Part shown: in pieces, positions 47,751-58,740 of the stretch
Numbering within the stretch: the first letter of the stretch is position 1
Layout of the letters: each line of letters begins with the position of its first letter
NCBI GenBank assembly: GCA_013215465.1
Contig: JABSOW010000012.1
Span: forward strand, 1-64,000
Length of the DNA stretch: 64,000 bases
Reading direction: 5' to 3'
DNA from: Colwellia sp.
GTDB lineage: Bacteria; Pseudomonadota; Gammaproteobacteria; Enterobacterales; Alteromonadaceae
Notes under the pieces: generated by a model
Database searches by the model: none
The model's input: the letters and a program-made list of their open reading frames with translations, nothing else
Told to the model about the DNA's origin: nothing
Made by a program: the position numbers and the translations under genes

Positions 47751-49917
47751 TTGCCGTGGCGTGTAAATGGCTAGGCTTTGCTAGATGATTTAATACCTGC
47801 TCTTTTTTGCCACTGAGATATACTTGCCCATCTTTGATAACAATAATGTTTTCTACCAAGGTCAACAAGTTTAATTTATGGGTTATTAATAGCGTGGTCT
47901 TGCCTACTAAGCTATGTTTTAACTTAGCAAGCAATTCTGCCTCAGTAGACTGATCTAAATGACTACTTGGCTCATCAAGTAACATAATAGCTGGATTTAA
48001 TAAGAAAGCGCGAGCAATGCCAACACATTGTCGTTGGCCACCTGATAAGCCTGAGCCGCGCTCTTCAATTGGCATTTGGTAACCTTTAGGATGTCTATGG
48101 GCAAACTCGGCAACGCCACTAAGCTGAGCAGCGTCCAATAATTGCTGGTCAGTAACATGGGTGGAACGACCCAAAATATTATCTTTTAAAGTGCCTTTTA
48201 ATAGCTGAACATCTTGGGCAACATAACCCATGTTTTGTCTTAATTGGGCGGGATCAAGCTGATTAATATCTATGCCGTCAATAAAAATACTACCTTGATC
48301 AGGTTGGTATAATTTTAACAATAATTTTTCAATGGTACTTTTTCCCGAGCCAATACGACCAATAATGGCAACTCTTTCACCTGCTTCAATGGTAAAGGAA
48401 ACATTTTTCAAGGCCGGTAAATCGGCATCTGGATAGGTAAAAGTAACCTCTTTAAATTCTATTTTTCCGTGAATTTTATCAAGGGTAATAAAGTCTTTTT
48501 CATTAGGGCGTTCAGAAGGTTGCTGCATTAAATCATCAAGTAAAGAAAAAGAGGCTTTAGCATCTTCATAATTACTGATTAATGTTGCTGCTTGTCCCAT
48601 TGGCGCAACACAACGAGAAGAGAGGATCATAGTAGCAATTAACCCCCCCATAGTCAGTGATAAATCCTGTATTAAATATACGCCAATAATAATAACAAAG
48701 ACGGTATTTAACTGTACCAAGAAAGAAGTGATGGTGGTTATTGATGCGGTCATTTCACGCGTTTTTAACCCTTTACTGGCTATTTCTCCACAGGCTTCTT
48801 CCCAAAGCCATTGAGTTTGTCCTTCTCTGACTTGAGTTTTAATGGTTTCAATATTTTGCAATGCTTCTATTAATATTGCATTCTTTCTTGCCGCTGCTTG
48901 ATGGCTACTGGCTATTTGTTCATACAAGGCTTTACGCTTCATTAGTGCATGAATTAATATCAGTAACATAATCGTCAGTGGTACTAAGGCAATAATGCCA
49001 CCAATATAAAAAATAACCGCTAAAAATAGCACTGAAAAAGGTAGATCTATTAGGGCGGTCATGGTGCTGTTGGTTAGAAATGATCGAATTGAATCAAAGT
49101 CTTTAAGGTTACTGGCAAAAGCACCAACGGATCTAGGCACGTTAGCCATTTTTAAGCCTAATACTTTTTCAAAAAGCACTGAAGAAATGATGACATCACT
49201 TTTTTTAGCGGCTTTCTCCAATAAATTAGTACGAGTAAACTTTAAAAATACATCTAATAAATAAACCAGGATGACGCCAATAGCAAAAACATGCAAAGTT
49301 TCCATCGCGTTATTAGGAATAACCCGGTCATAAACATTCATGGTAAATAATGGCGTCGCTAAGACAAAAAGGTTAATTAGCAATGAAGCTGAAAAAACAT
49401 CCTGATAGAGCCCTTTAGAATAACGTAAACTACTCCAAAACCAGTGCTTTTTTTCAAGCTTTAAGGTGCGTGTTTCATTGTCATCATAAGCATATTTTTT
49501 TTTCAGTAAAAAAGAAAAACCTAAATACTGTGACATTAATACGTCGGTATCAACCCACTGCTCGTTAGCCTCTTCAGCAGGTAATATTATTTTGGCTTGT
49601 TTTTTATCGGCAGAAAAAGAGTCAAGAATACAAGTTTGCTGATCTTTTAACAATAAAATCACCGGTAGTTGTAACGGTGAAATTTTTGCTAATGGCCGCT
49701 CAATAAGACTACTTGCTAAACCCGCTCGACTAGCGGCACGAGAAAATAAACCTTTAGCTTTGCCTAATGAAAATAATTGTGTCACGCCAGATGGCTCAAC
49801 GGGTAAACCTTCGGTAATATATTCTGCTGACCTAGTTTGATGATAAATTTTACAAAAGAGTAAAAGTATATTCAACAAGCTATCCATCTGAACCGGGGGC
49901 ACATCACTCTTTGGCAT
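47731..49917 (-). CDS. Type I secretion ABC transporter/permease with N-terminal C39-like domain (LapB-like)
   Basis: 728 aa; VAIIGRIGSGKSTIEKLLLKLYQP, GSGLSGGQRQCVGIARAFLLNPAIMLLDEPSSHLD; 20-bp overlap with downstream lapC-like gene. Confidence 0.94.
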   Translation of the reverse strand: MPKSDVPPVQMDSLLNILLLFCKIYHQTRSAEYITEGLPVEPSGVTQLFSLGKAKGLFSRAASRAGLASSLIERPLAKISPLQLPVILLLKDQQTCILDSFSADKKQAKIILPAEEANEQWVDTDVLMSQYLGFSFLLKKKYAYDDNETRTLKLEKKHWFWSSLRYSKGLYQDVFSASLLINLFVLATPLFTMNVYDRVIPNNAMETLHVFAIGVILVYLLDVFLKFTRTNLLEKAAKKSDVIISSVLFEKVLGLKMANVPRSVGAFASNLKDFDSIRSFLTNSTMTALIDLPFSVLFLAVIFYIGGIIALVPLTIMLLILIHALMKRKALYEQIASSHQAAARKNAILIEALQNIETIKTQVREGQTQWLWEEACGEIASKGLKTREMTASITTITSFLVQLNTVFVIIIGVYLIQDLSLTMGGLIATMILSSRCVAPMGQAATLISNYEDAKASFSLLDDLMQQPSERPNEKDFITLDKIHGKIEFKEVTFTYPDADLPALKNVSFTIEAGERVAIIGRIGSGKSTIEKLLLKLYQPDQGSIFIDGIDINQLDPAQLRQNMGYVAQDVQLLKGTLKDNILGRSTHVTDQQLLDAAQLSGVAEFAHRHPKGYQMPIEERGSGLSGGQRQCVGIARAFLLNPAIMLLDEPSSHLDQSTEAELLAKLKHSLVGKTTLLITHKLNLLTLVENIIVIKDGQVYLSGKKEQVLNHLAKPSHLHATASEASHV

Positions 49918-50036
49918 AAATTATATAATCTACAAATTAAGGGGTAGTGAATACCATTTGTATAATACTTGCTCATTGACAAAATATTATTGATTCAAAC
50001 GGTATTACTTTACAAATGATTTAACTAACTAGCGCA

Positions 50037-51479
50037 TTATTTTTTAGTGCTAATCCATTCTGTAGGATAATCCATAAAAGTTTCGTGAACAGCTGCAGGT
50101 AATGAGTCTAAGTTATCTTCTACATCGGTTTTATCGCTATCAAGACCAACTTTTTTAAGATAAGTCTCGTCATCACCTAAAACAGCAACTAGCATAGTAC
50201 CCATAGCATCATGAATACGGTATTTAGCAAATAAACGATTATATTGGGCAGTGATTATTTCATTTTTTGCGGCAACAACATCATTTTGAGCAGCAAGCAA
50301 ATCAAGTAAGGTTCGACGACCAAAATCATACTCCTCTTCATAGTGCTCTAACGTTGAGCGACTATAATCACGGTATTTTATCAGTAATGATAATTGCTTA
50401 TCTACCATAGTATAAGCTGACCAACTCAACTCTAAACTTTCAACTACCTGACGGCGTAGCTCATCGCGAATTTGATATTCTTGATTAACGGCACTCACTT
50501 GTTGCTGTATTTTTGCTCGGTCAGCACCCCCACTATATAGGTTCCAAGTTAGAATAATGCCAGCTCTGCTTTCATTGACCTTACCACCGTAAAGGTCACC
50601 ATAAATATCGCTATTATCATTAAGATTATGACTTAATTGAAAATCTATCTGTGGATAATAACTATGCTTACGCTCTTTATATAATAGTTGCGCAGCATTA
50701 ACATTATGATTACTAGTCAATATTGAGGGGTTATGTTGTATGGCTATATTCGCCGCTTGCTTAAGTGTTTTAGGTAGTTCAGTATCAAAAGAAGGTTTTG
50801 ACATTGACTCAACTAAGGGTAAATAGCCTAAAACCCGTTGTAAATTGAAGCGAGCATCCATTAAGTTGTTTTCTTGTACAACAAAATTACTTTCGGCTAA
50901 CGCTAATGACGATTGAATTTTTTCTACTTCAGAAACGGTAGTTTGGCCATTTTCATAAAGCATATTTACCTTTTCAAATATTTTTTGATTATTCAAAATA
51001 TTTTCTTGCGCGGTAACTAAGAGCTCTTTATTAAGTAAAACCTGTATATATACATTAACTAGAGCTAAAGCAACATCATTTGATTTTTCAATATAGTTAT
51101 TCGCTGCCGCTAAAATGCGCTGTTGTTGAAAGTCGGTCTGATTTACCGTGCTAAATCCGGCAAATAAGTTTTGGGTTAAAATTAAAGAGTTTTCATAAAA
51201 ATTATAATCTTCACGATTAAATGCCGTTATACGGGATTTAGTTCTAGCGCGACCAACACTAGAAACAAGATCTAATTTAGGAAAGTATGCTGAATTTGCA
51301 ATCTTTAAATCTTGTACCGTCGCGCGATAGTTTTTTAACCTTTCTTGTACCACAGGGTGAGTGGCAAGTACTTGTTTGATACCTTCCTCTACCGTAATAG
51401 CTTGTACATGATAGGCCGAAAAACAAGAAATTAAACAGAGACTTTTTAACTTAAAAAATTTTGATAAATACACCGTCAC
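50037..51479 (-). CDS. TolC-family outer-membrane protein for type I secretion (LapE-like)
   Basis: 480 aa; signal peptide, VEEGIKQVLATHPVVQERLKNYRATVQDLKIANSAYFPKLDLVSSVG, LTWNLYSGGADRAKIQQQ, YEEEYDFGRRTLLDLLAAQNDVVAAKNE. Confidence 0.92.
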   Translation of the reverse strand: MTVYLSKFFKLKSLCLISCFSAYHVQAITVEEGIKQVLATHPVVQERLKNYRATVQDLKIANSAYFPKLDLVSSVGRARTKSRITAFNREDYNFYENSLILTQNLFAGFSTVNQTDFQQQRILAAANNYIEKSNDVALALVNVYIQVLLNKELLVTAQENILNNQKIFEKVNMLYENGQTTVSEVEKIQSSLALAESNFVVQENNLMDARFNLQRVLGYLPLVESMSKPSFDTELPKTLKQAANIAIQHNPSILTSNHNVNAAQLLYKERKHSYYPQIDFQLSHNLNDNSDIYGDLYGGKVNESRAGIILTWNLYSGGADRAKIQQQVSAVNQEYQIRDELRRQVVESLELSWSAYTMVDKQLSLLIKYRDYSRSTLEHYEEEYDFGRRTLLDLLAAQNDVVAAKNEIITAQYNRLFAKYRIHDAMGTMLVAVLGDDETYLKKVGLDSDKTDVEDNLDSLPAAVHETFMDYPTEWISTKK

Positions 51480-51687
51480 ATATCCTATGTTATGCCAAAT
51501 AAAACAATTAAAAATAAGTAAAGATTAAGTTATATCGTTCAATATAGAATTATTGATCATTGAACTCGATAAAAATAAAACTATTTACAATCAAATTGGC
51601 AGTATTAAAAGATATATATACTAATCAAATGTTGTATAAAAAACAACACATTAAACAAGGATGTGTAATGAAAATTATTCTCATTAC

Positions 51688-52329
51688 TTATTTACCTGCT
51701 GATACTTTACCTTCTATACGCCTATTAATTGCATGAGCTTGTATAGTGTCAGCCAAGTCAATCAATTGCTCTTCACCATAGCCCATGGCAGATAAACGAT
51801 TGTTGTCAATAGCGAACTTATCAGTTAAAACTTTCACTATTTCATTAGCACGTTTTTGTGATAATCTTTTATTATACTGAGAACCCCCTTGGCTAGAAGT
51901 ATGACCTTCAATAACTAGCGATTTATCTGGATATTGCTTAAGAAACTTAGCAACACGGTTAATTTCGGCAAAATATTTTTGCTCAACATTATACTTATCA
52001 TTTTCAAAGTTAACTAATAAAGCAATGGTAACTACTATTTCTTCTATTGGTTCTATTTTAGCGTACTTAGTACAACCATATCGATCTACGTCATTACCCA
52101 CTGGTGAATTAGGGCATTGATCATGTTTATCTAAAACGGCATCGTTATCACTATCAAGTTTCATTTGCTCTAAGGTGTCATGATTTCCTTCAGAGTGTTT
52201 TTGTTTAGTTGCCACAACCTCTGCTCTACTAGAATTTTCAAATGATTGTTCCGCCCTTGTCTCTTGTAGTGTTGTTAACAAAGTACAACTGGCAATGAGT
52301 AATATTTTAAATAATATATATTTATTCAT
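51688..52329 (-). CDS. OmpA-family protein (peptidoglycan-binding domain, TSP3-like motif, no beta-barrel)
   Basis: 213 aa; signal peptide, DSDNDAVLDKHDQCPNSPVGNDVDRYGC, LVIEGHTSSQGGSQYNKRLSQKRANEIVKVL...MGYGEEQLIDLADTIQAHAINRRIEGKV. Confidence 0.88.
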   Translation of the reverse strand: MNKYILFKILLIASCTLLTTLQETRAEQSFENSSRAEVVATKQKHSEGNHDTLEQMKLDSDNDAVLDKHDQCPNSPVGNDVDRYGCTKYAKIEPIEEIVVTIALLVNFENDKYNVEQKYFAEINRVAKFLKQYPDKSLVIEGHTSSQGGSQYNKRLSQKRANEIVKVLTDKFAIDNNRLSAMGYGEEQLIDLADTIQAHAINRRIEGKVSAGK

Positions 52330-52624
52330 AGGTAATTAATATTTCCTTTATTTTAGTTAAGAATTGATGAAGTTAATAATATGGGTATATGTAATATTAT
52401 CGAGAATAGACAATAAAAATACACTATTTAGTTGATATCATAGTGAATTACTTCACTATTCAAGTCAAATTATTTCAATAATCATGAAAAACATCGAAAT
52501 ATTACTGCTGTTTAGAGCAAGCATGAAGCTATATAAGCAATGCATGTAGGGAAAAATTTTGAGAGACTTAAAGCACTAGCGTTGCTATCAGTTTTTAGCA
52601 GGGATCCACAGCATTAAACAATAA

Positions 52625-52662
52625 AAAAAAGAGTAAGTTAGAAAACTAACTTACTCTTTTTA
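52625..52662 (-). terminator. Rho-independent terminator of rpoD
   Basis: AAAAAGAGTAAGTTAG-AAAA-CTAACTTACTCTTTTT, 16-bp perfect stem. Confidence 0.85.
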
Positions 52663-52684
52663 TATCATCTAAACAAAAAGTTAT

Positions 52685-54532
52685 TTACTCACCATCAAGG
52701 AAGCTTTTTAATTGCTCTGAACGTGATGGATGACGCAATTTACGCAGTGCTTTCGCTTCAATTTGACGAATACGCTCACGTGTTACGTCAAACTGTTTAC
52801 CAACCTCTTCCAAGGTATGATCGGTGTTCATGTCGATACCAAAACGCATTCTTAATACTTTAGCTTCACGAGCTGTTAAGCCGGCAAGGACTTCATGTGT
52901 TGCACCTTTAAGGTTTTCAGCGGTTGCTGAATCAACAGGCAATTCACCGCTACCATCTTCAATAAAGTCACCTAAATGTGAATCTTCATCATCACCAATA
53001 GGTGTTTCCATTGAAATAGGCTCTTTTGCTATTTTCAATACCTTGCGAATTTTATCTTCCGGCATGATCATGCGTTCGGCTAATTCTTCAGGTGTTGGCT
53101 CACGCCCCATTTCTTGTAACATTTGACGTGAAACACGATTCAATTTATTGATGGTTTCAATCATATGTACTGGAATACGAATAGTACGCGCTTGGTCAGC
53201 AATTGAACGAGTGATTGCTTGACGTATCCACCACGTAGCGTAAGTAGAGAACTTATAACCACGGCGATATTCAAATTTATCAACCGCTTTCATCAAGCCG
53301 ATATTACCTTCTTGAATTAAATCTAAGAATTGTAAACCACGGTTGGTGTATTTTTTAGCAATTGAGATAACTAAACGTAAGTTGGCTTCAACCATCTCTT
53401 TTTTAGCACGACGCGCTTTCGCTTCACCAATAGACATACGACGATTGATATCTTTGATGCCATGTATATTTAAAAAGGTTTCTTCTTCAATTAGATTTAA
53501 TTTATAGATACAACGTTCAACATCTAATTCGATATCAGTAAGCTTGGCTGAATAACTGTGTCCTGCTGCTTTTTCGGCCTCAAACCAGTCTTTTGATGTT
53601 TCATTACCAGGAAAGATTTTAATGAAGGTAGTTTTAGGCATACCTGCGCCAACTACACAGTGCTTCATAATCAAACGCTCTTGTACACGTAATCTATCCA
53701 TAACACTACGCATGTTTTTCACTAATTTATCAAATAACTTAGGAATTAAACGAAACTCTTTGAATACTTCAGCAACGCCATCAATGGCTTCTTGAGCATC
53801 ACTATGACCACGGCCTTTTTGTGCGATAATCTTATTCGCATTTTCATAAGCCTCGCGTAAAGCAGTGAATTTTTCTTTAGCAAGTTCAGGACAAGGGCCT
53901 GTATCTTCCTCTTCCTCGTCTTCCTCGTCTGAATCAGCTTTGTCTTTATCTTCCGCTGCTAATTCATCTTTAGAAAGCTCAGAGCCTACATGTGTAGCTG
54001 CTGCAGGTACTTCTTCTTCTTCTGCATCAGGGTCTAAAAAGCCAACAATGATGTCAGTTAAACGAAGTTCTTCTGCTTCAAAGTTATCCCACATGTCCAA
54101 TAAGAAATTAATGGCGGGTGGATATTCAGAGACACTACGCTGTACTTCTTTAATTCCTTCTTCGATTCGTTTGGCAATTACAATTTCGCCTTTACGAGTC
54201 AATAACTCAACAGTACCCATTTCACGCATATACATGCGAACAGGATCAGTTGTACGACCAATTTCACTTTCTACGGTAGCGAGTGCTTGCGCTGCAGCTT
54301 CAGCAGCGTCTTCATCAGTATTAGCTTCGCTCATCATTAATGTATCAGCATCAGGGGCATTTTCAAAAACTTGAATACCCATGTCGTTGATCATACTAAC
54401 AATGTCTTCGACTTGGTCTGAGTCGATAATATCTTGAGGAAGATGATCGTTAACTTGTGCAAACGTTAAATAACCTTGCTCTTTACCTTTGGTTATTAAA
54501 TCTTTCAATCTAGATTGAGGGGCTTGTTCCAT
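52685..54532 (-). CDS. rpoD: RNA polymerase primary sigma factor sigma-70
   Basis: 615 aa; [120 protein letters not shown]. Confidence 0.98.
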   Translation of the reverse strand: MEQAPQSRLKDLITKGKEQGYLTFAQVNDHLPQDIIDSDQVEDIVSMINDMGIQVFENAPDADTLMMSEANTDEDAAEAAAQALATVESEIGRTTDPVRMYMREMGTVELLTRKGEIVIAKRIEEGIKEVQRSVSEYPPAINFLLDMWDNFEAEELRLTDIIVGFLDPDAEEEEVPAAATHVGSELSKDELAAEDKDKADSDEEDEEEEDTGPCPELAKEKFTALREAYENANKIIAQKGRGHSDAQEAIDGVAEVFKEFRLIPKLFDKLVKNMRSVMDRLRVQERLIMKHCVVGAGMPKTTFIKIFPGNETSKDWFEAEKAAGHSYSAKLTDIELDVERCIYKLNLIEEETFLNIHGIKDINRRMSIGEAKARRAKKEMVEANLRLVISIAKKYTNRGLQFLDLIQEGNIGLMKAVDKFEYRRGYKFSTYATWWIRQAITRSIADQARTIRIPVHMIETINKLNRVSRQMLQEMGREPTPEELAERMIMPEDKIRKVLKIAKEPISMETPIGDDEDSHLGDFIEDGSGELPVDSATAENLKGATHEVLAGLTAREAKVLRMRFGIDMNTDHTLEEVGKQFDVTRERIRQIEAKALRKLRHPSRSEQLKSFLDGE

Positions 54533-54730
54533 TGACGAGTGTCCACCTATGTCTGGTAATATGGTTTATTCAACAATATTTTATAAAATTGGATAGCAAA
54601 AGCTGCACAAATAAAGCGGGAAATTATAGCGAGTTTTCTGTACTATTTCCAGTCTTCAATCCAACTAAAAAGTGTCTGCTTTTTTTGTCTTAAATACTTT
54701 GTCTAAATAAAGTATAGTCGTTACGCTACA

Positions 54731-56488
54731 TTAAGCATTGAGTATTGCTTGTAGCTCTTGTTTTTCTTGCTGTGACATCTGCCCTGTCCGTGCTTTTTGC
54801 AACAAAAATTCGGCACGCTGTTCAACAAAATCATTCAGTAATTTTTCAATGCTATCGAGAAAAACATCCTCTGCGGCTTCCTCTTCAATATGATGTTGCC
54901 AACACAGTAATTTTGCTAGTTGTTTACCTTGTTCGGTATCACGAAAATACTCAAGTAATTGCGCTGTTTTTATAGCCGGGTTTTGTTGACATAAACCCAA
55001 TAATTGAGTGAGTAAATCAACACCGGGAATAGTTAACGGCTCTAATACTGAAATATCTCCTAATGCTTTAACTATATGGGGGTGCTCTAACAGTAATGCA
55101 ATGGCTAACCTAACTGGCGTTACTTTAGTGTGCACTTTGGGCTTTTTAATGGTACTCACCCCAGCCACGGTTTTACTAAATTTTGCTAAAAATTGCTCAC
55201 TGCCAGTACCAAAATTACTAGCGACATCATTAGCAATAGCATCTTTTAATTTGCTATCAGGTAGTTTTTTGAGTAAAAGCTCAAAGGATTCGGCAAAACT
55301 GGCTCGTCCTTCTAATGAGCTCATATCTACTTGATTCATTAACTGCTCAAATAAGAATTTAGATAAAGGCATCGCTTCATCAAGAATTTTTTCAAATGCC
55401 TGTTGTCCTTGCTGACGAATTAACGAATCGGGATCTTCACCATCAGGGACAAAAACAAACTTCATCGAGAAACCATCACGAATTAATGGCAACGCATTTT
55501 CCATAGCACGCCATGCGGCATCGCGTCCTGCTCGGTCGCCGTCATAACAACAAATCACTTCTTTAACTGTACGGAACATGGTTTGTAATTGCTCTGTTGT
55601 TGTGGCTGTACCTAACGATGCAACCGCATAATCAACACCATGTTGTGCTAACGCCACCACGTCCATATAACCTTCAACAACCACTAAACGCTTTAGACTT
55701 TTATTCGCTTGTTTAGCTTCATATAAGCCATATAGCTCTTGGCCTTTATGATAAACACGTGTTTCAGGGGAGTTTAAATACTTAGGTTTTTCATCCCCTA
55801 ATACTCGTCCGCCAAAACCTATCACTCGACCGCGTTTATCACGAATAGGAAACATGATACGACCACGAAACCTATCATACGGCCGGCTTTTATCTCCTTG
55901 AATTGCCATCCCTAATTCAACAAGTTGCTGATTTGCTTGGCCGTTGCGTGAATAAGCTTTCATCATGCCATCCCAGGCATCACTGATATAACCAATACCA
56001 AAGCGTTTAACTACTTCACCGCTTAAACCTCGTTTTTTTAAATAACTAATCGCAACCTCTTTATCGGCGGCAACTTTTAATTGCTGTTGATAAAAACGAC
56101 TAATGTGAGCCATCAATTCGTAATCATCTTGCTTTTGCTGATAAATTTGTTGCTGGCGACGTTGTTCAGCAGGAGTTGCATTACTTTCTTCTCGAATAAC
56201 TTCGATACCACAATGCTTAGCAAGCTCTTCTATGGCATCTACAAAATCAAGTCGTTCAAATTCCATTAAAAATGAAATGGCATTGCCATGTTCGCCGCAG
56301 CCAAAACAGTGATAAAACTGCTTGTCTTGGCTTACGGTAAAAGAAGGTGATTTTTCATTATGAAAAGGGCAACAAGCTTGGTAGTTTTTACCCGCCTTTT
56401 TTAATGGCACCCGTGAATCTACGATGTCAACAATGTCGGCACGCGCAAGCAGATCATCAATAAATTGTCGAGAAATACGTCCGGCCAT
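54731..56488 (-). CDS. dnaG: DNA primase
   Basis: ORF extends to 56506; likely start MAGRISRQFIDDLL. Zinc motif CPFHNEKSPSFTVSQDKQFYHCFGCGEHGN, VVEGYMDVVALAQHGVDYAVASLGTATT. Confidence 0.97.
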   Translation of the reverse strand: MAGRISRQFIDDLLARADIVDIVDSRVPLKKAGKNYQACCPFHNEKSPSFTVSQDKQFYHCFGCGEHGNAISFLMEFERLDFVDAIEELAKHCGIEVIREESNATPAEQRRQQQIYQQKQDDYELMAHISRFYQQQLKVAADKEVAISYLKKRGLSGEVVKRFGIGYISDAWDGMMKAYSRNGQANQQLVELGMAIQGDKSRPYDRFRGRIMFPIRDKRGRVIGFGGRVLGDEKPKYLNSPETRVYHKGQELYGLYEAKQANKSLKRLVVVEGYMDVVALAQHGVDYAVASLGTATTTEQLQTMFRTVKEVICCYDGDRAGRDAAWRAMENALPLIRDGFSMKFVFVPDGEDPDSLIRQQGQQAFEKILDEAMPLSKFLFEQLMNQVDMSSLEGRASFAESFELLLKKLPDSKLKDAIANDVASNFGTGSEQFLAKFSKTVAGVSTIKKPKVHTKVTPVRLAIALLLEHPHIVKALGDISVLEPLTIPGVDLLTQLLGLCQQNPAIKTAQLLEYFRDTEQGKQLAKLLCWQHHIEEEAAEDVFLDSIEKLLNDFVEQRAEFLLQKARTGQMSQQEKQELQAILNA

Positions 56489-56588
56489 ACGGTAAAGGTT
56501 CACCAATTAAAAATGATAATAAGATATTCTACACAAATAAGTTACATAAGTGCATAAATGACGATATATTTTGCTGTATTTTCGCGCT

Positions 56589-56627
56589 AAAAAATAGCGA
56601 CAAAAAATAGCGACAAAAAATAGCGAC
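56589..56627. repeat. Three tandem copies of a 13-nt unit AAAAAATAGCGAC
   Basis: Exact units at 56589-56601, 56602-56614 and 56615-56627 in the yqeY-dnaG intergenic region. Confidence 0.95.
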
Positions 56628-56629
56628 AA

Positions 56630-56664
56630 AAAAGCCGTAATAACCTAAGTCATTACGGCTTTAT
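56630..56664 (-). terminator. Terminator downstream of yqeY
   Basis: AAAGCCGTAAT-AACCTAAGTC-ATTACGGCTTT followed by T/A-rich sequence on both strands. Confidence 0.75.
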
Positions 56665-56683
56665 TAAAGCTTTTTAACCTATA

Positions 56684-57127
56684 TTAAGTTAAGGCGGCTC
56701 TCACTTGGCTACTTACAGCACCCATGTCGGCTTTACCTTGCATTAAAGGTTTTAACACTGCCATTACTTTACCCATGTCAGCCATTGAGGCCGCACCAGT
56801 TTCATTAATAGCATTATTAATTAAATCTTTAATTTCTGCGTCAGTTAAAGGCTGTGGAAGAAAGAACTCTATCGCCCTCACTTCTTCGGCTTCTTTAGCC
56901 GCTAACTCATCACGACCACCGTCGGTAAACATTTTGATAGATTCTTTACGCTGCTTAACCATTTTGGTTAAGATGGCAATAATATTATCATCTGTTGCTT
57001 CGGTTTTATGATCAATTTCAGCTAGTTTGATCGCAGATAATGCCATACGAATAACGCCAAGACGACATTTGTCTTTAGCGCGCATAGCATTTTTCATTTC
57101 ATCTTTAAGTTGAATTAGCAGTGACAT
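56684..57127 (-). CDS. yqeY: GatB/YqeY domain protein
   Basis: 147 aa; MSLLIQLKDEMKNAMRAKDKCRLGVIRMALSAIK, QPLTDAEIKDLINNAI, MADMGKVMAVLKPLMQGKADMGAVSSQVRAAL. Confidence 0.93.
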   Translation of the reverse strand: MSLLIQLKDEMKNAMRAKDKCRLGVIRMALSAIKLAEIDHKTEATDDNIIAILTKMVKQRKESIKMFTDGGRDELAAKEAEEVRAIEFFLPQPLTDAEIKDLINNAINETGAASMADMGKVMAVLKPLMQGKADMGAVSSQVRAALT

Positions 57128-57173
57128 CTAATACACTCTAGAGGTTACTAAGGTCATTATTAAAAATAATGAC

Positions 57174-57389
57174 TTAGTACATGCGAACGTGACGAGCGTT
57201 CTCACGAGAAACTTTTTTCGCAGCACGTTTAACCGCAGCGGCTTTTTTACGTTTACGTTCCCAAGTTGGTTTTTCATAAGATTCGCGACGACGAACTTCT
57301 GAAAGAATACCTGCTTTCTCACATGAACGTTTAAAACGACGTAATGCTACGTCAAATGGTTCGTTTTCTCTTACTTTAATTACTGGCAT
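57174..57389 (-). CDS. rpsU: 30S ribosomal protein S21
   Basis: 71 aa; [55 protein letters not shown]. Confidence 0.98.
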   Translation of the reverse strand: MPVIKVRENEPFDVALRRFKRSCEKAGILSEVRRRESYEKPTWERKRKKAAAVKRAAKKVSRENARHVRMY

Positions 57390-57639
57390 GTACTTGTTTA
57401 CCTTAGTATGAATCTATATAAATCGGCGTCGGACTTCGAATTGATAGTTGTTTTTTTGCAACTAACAAAAATATTGTCTACACCCGCTCTATCAAAAATT
57501 GGTGCCATATTCTACTGCTAACCACTAAGCAATGTAAAGACTAAATTGCAGCTAGTTAAAGAAATACTCTGGTGCCAAGGGCGCAAAAAGGTTAAAGTCG
57601 TCGCGTTTTTTAGCTTTTCTATTTTTTGGATCAAATTAT

Positions 57640-58674
57640 ATGCGTATTTTGGGTATTGAGACCTCTTGTGATGAAACCGGCATTGCCATTTATGATGACA
57701 ATGAAGGCATAATGGCACACAGACTTTATAGCCAAATTGCGGTACATGCTGATTATGGCGGTGTGGTGCCTGAGTTAGCTTCACGAGATCATGTGCGTAA
57801 AACCATTCCATTAATTAAAGCGGTGTTAAAAGATGCTAATTTGACACCGCAAGATTTAGACGGTGTTGCCTATACCGCTGGCCCTGGGCTTGTCGGGGCA
57901 TTACTTGTTGGTTGCTCTATTGGCAGAAGCTTAGCCTATGGCTGGGACTTACCTGCGGTACCAGTACATCACATGGAAGGTCATCTCCTCGCGCCTATGC
58001 TAGAAGATAATGTGCCAGAGTTTCCCTTTATTGCTTTGCTCGTTTCAGGTGGCCACACCATGCTAGTACGTGTTGACAGTATTGGTCAGTATAAATTACT
58101 AGGTGAGTCAGTCGATGATGCTGCCGGGGAAGCTTTTGACAAAACGGCTAAGTTGCTAGGGTTAGATTATCCGGGTGGTCCTGCACTTGCTAACATGGCT
58201 GAATCTGGTGTCGCCGGACGGTTTAAATTACCACGCCCGATGACAGACAGGCCGGGATTAGATTTTAGCTTTAGTGGCTTAAAAACGGCGGCAAGTACCT
58301 TAGTTAGAAAAGAATGTCTTGAGTTAACGGCAACAGAGCTAAAACAAACTCACGCCGATATTGCCCATGCTTTTCAACAAGCAGTAATAGATACCTTAGC
58401 AATAAAATGTAAACGGGCACTAAAACAAGAGAATTTAACTCGTTTGGTTATCGCCGGGGGCGTCAGTGCTAATACTGCCCTACGAGAAAAGTTAGCCGTT
58501 ACCACCAAAAAACTTGGTGGCAGTGTCTTTTATCCTCGCCCAGAGTTTTGTACCGATAATGGCGCCATGATCGCCTATGCCGGATTACAACGATTAAAAG
58601 CAGGTACTAACGCGGATTTAACCTTCAAAGCTAACCCGCGTTGGTCACTTGATTCACTACCTCCGGTAGGGTAA
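57640..58674 (+). CDS. tsaD: tRNA N6-adenosine threonylcarbamoyltransferase
   Basis: 344 aa; [81 protein letters not shown]. Confidence 0.98.
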   Translation: MRILGIETSCDETGIAIYDDNEGIMAHRLYSQIAVHADYGGVVPELASRDHVRKTIPLIKAVLKDANLTPQDLDGVAYTAGPGLVGALLVGCSIGRSLAYGWDLPAVPVHHMEGHLLAPMLEDNVPEFPFIALLVSGGHTMLVRVDSIGQYKLLGESVDDAAGEAFDKTAKLLGLDYPGGPALANMAESGVAGRFKLPRPMTDRPGLDFSFSGLKTAASTLVRKECLELTATELKQTHADIAHAFQQAVIDTLAIKCKRALKQENLTRLVIAGGVSANTALREKLAVTTKKLGGSVFYPRPEFCTDNGAMIAYAGLQRLKAGTNADLTFKANPRWSLDSLPPVG

Positions 58675-58740
58675 GACATAAATTACAAGTAGCGAAGACA
58701 ACATATTGATAGGATGGTGACTTCGCAACCCGCAACACTT

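Noticed and set aside
53865-54374. 169-aa Ser-rich + strand ORF
   Set aside because: Antisense to the acidic region of rpoD; artefactual.
57518-57811. 97-aa minus ORF upstream of and overlapping tsaD
   Set aside because: Overlaps the conserved tsaD start on the opposite strand; no recognisable domain.
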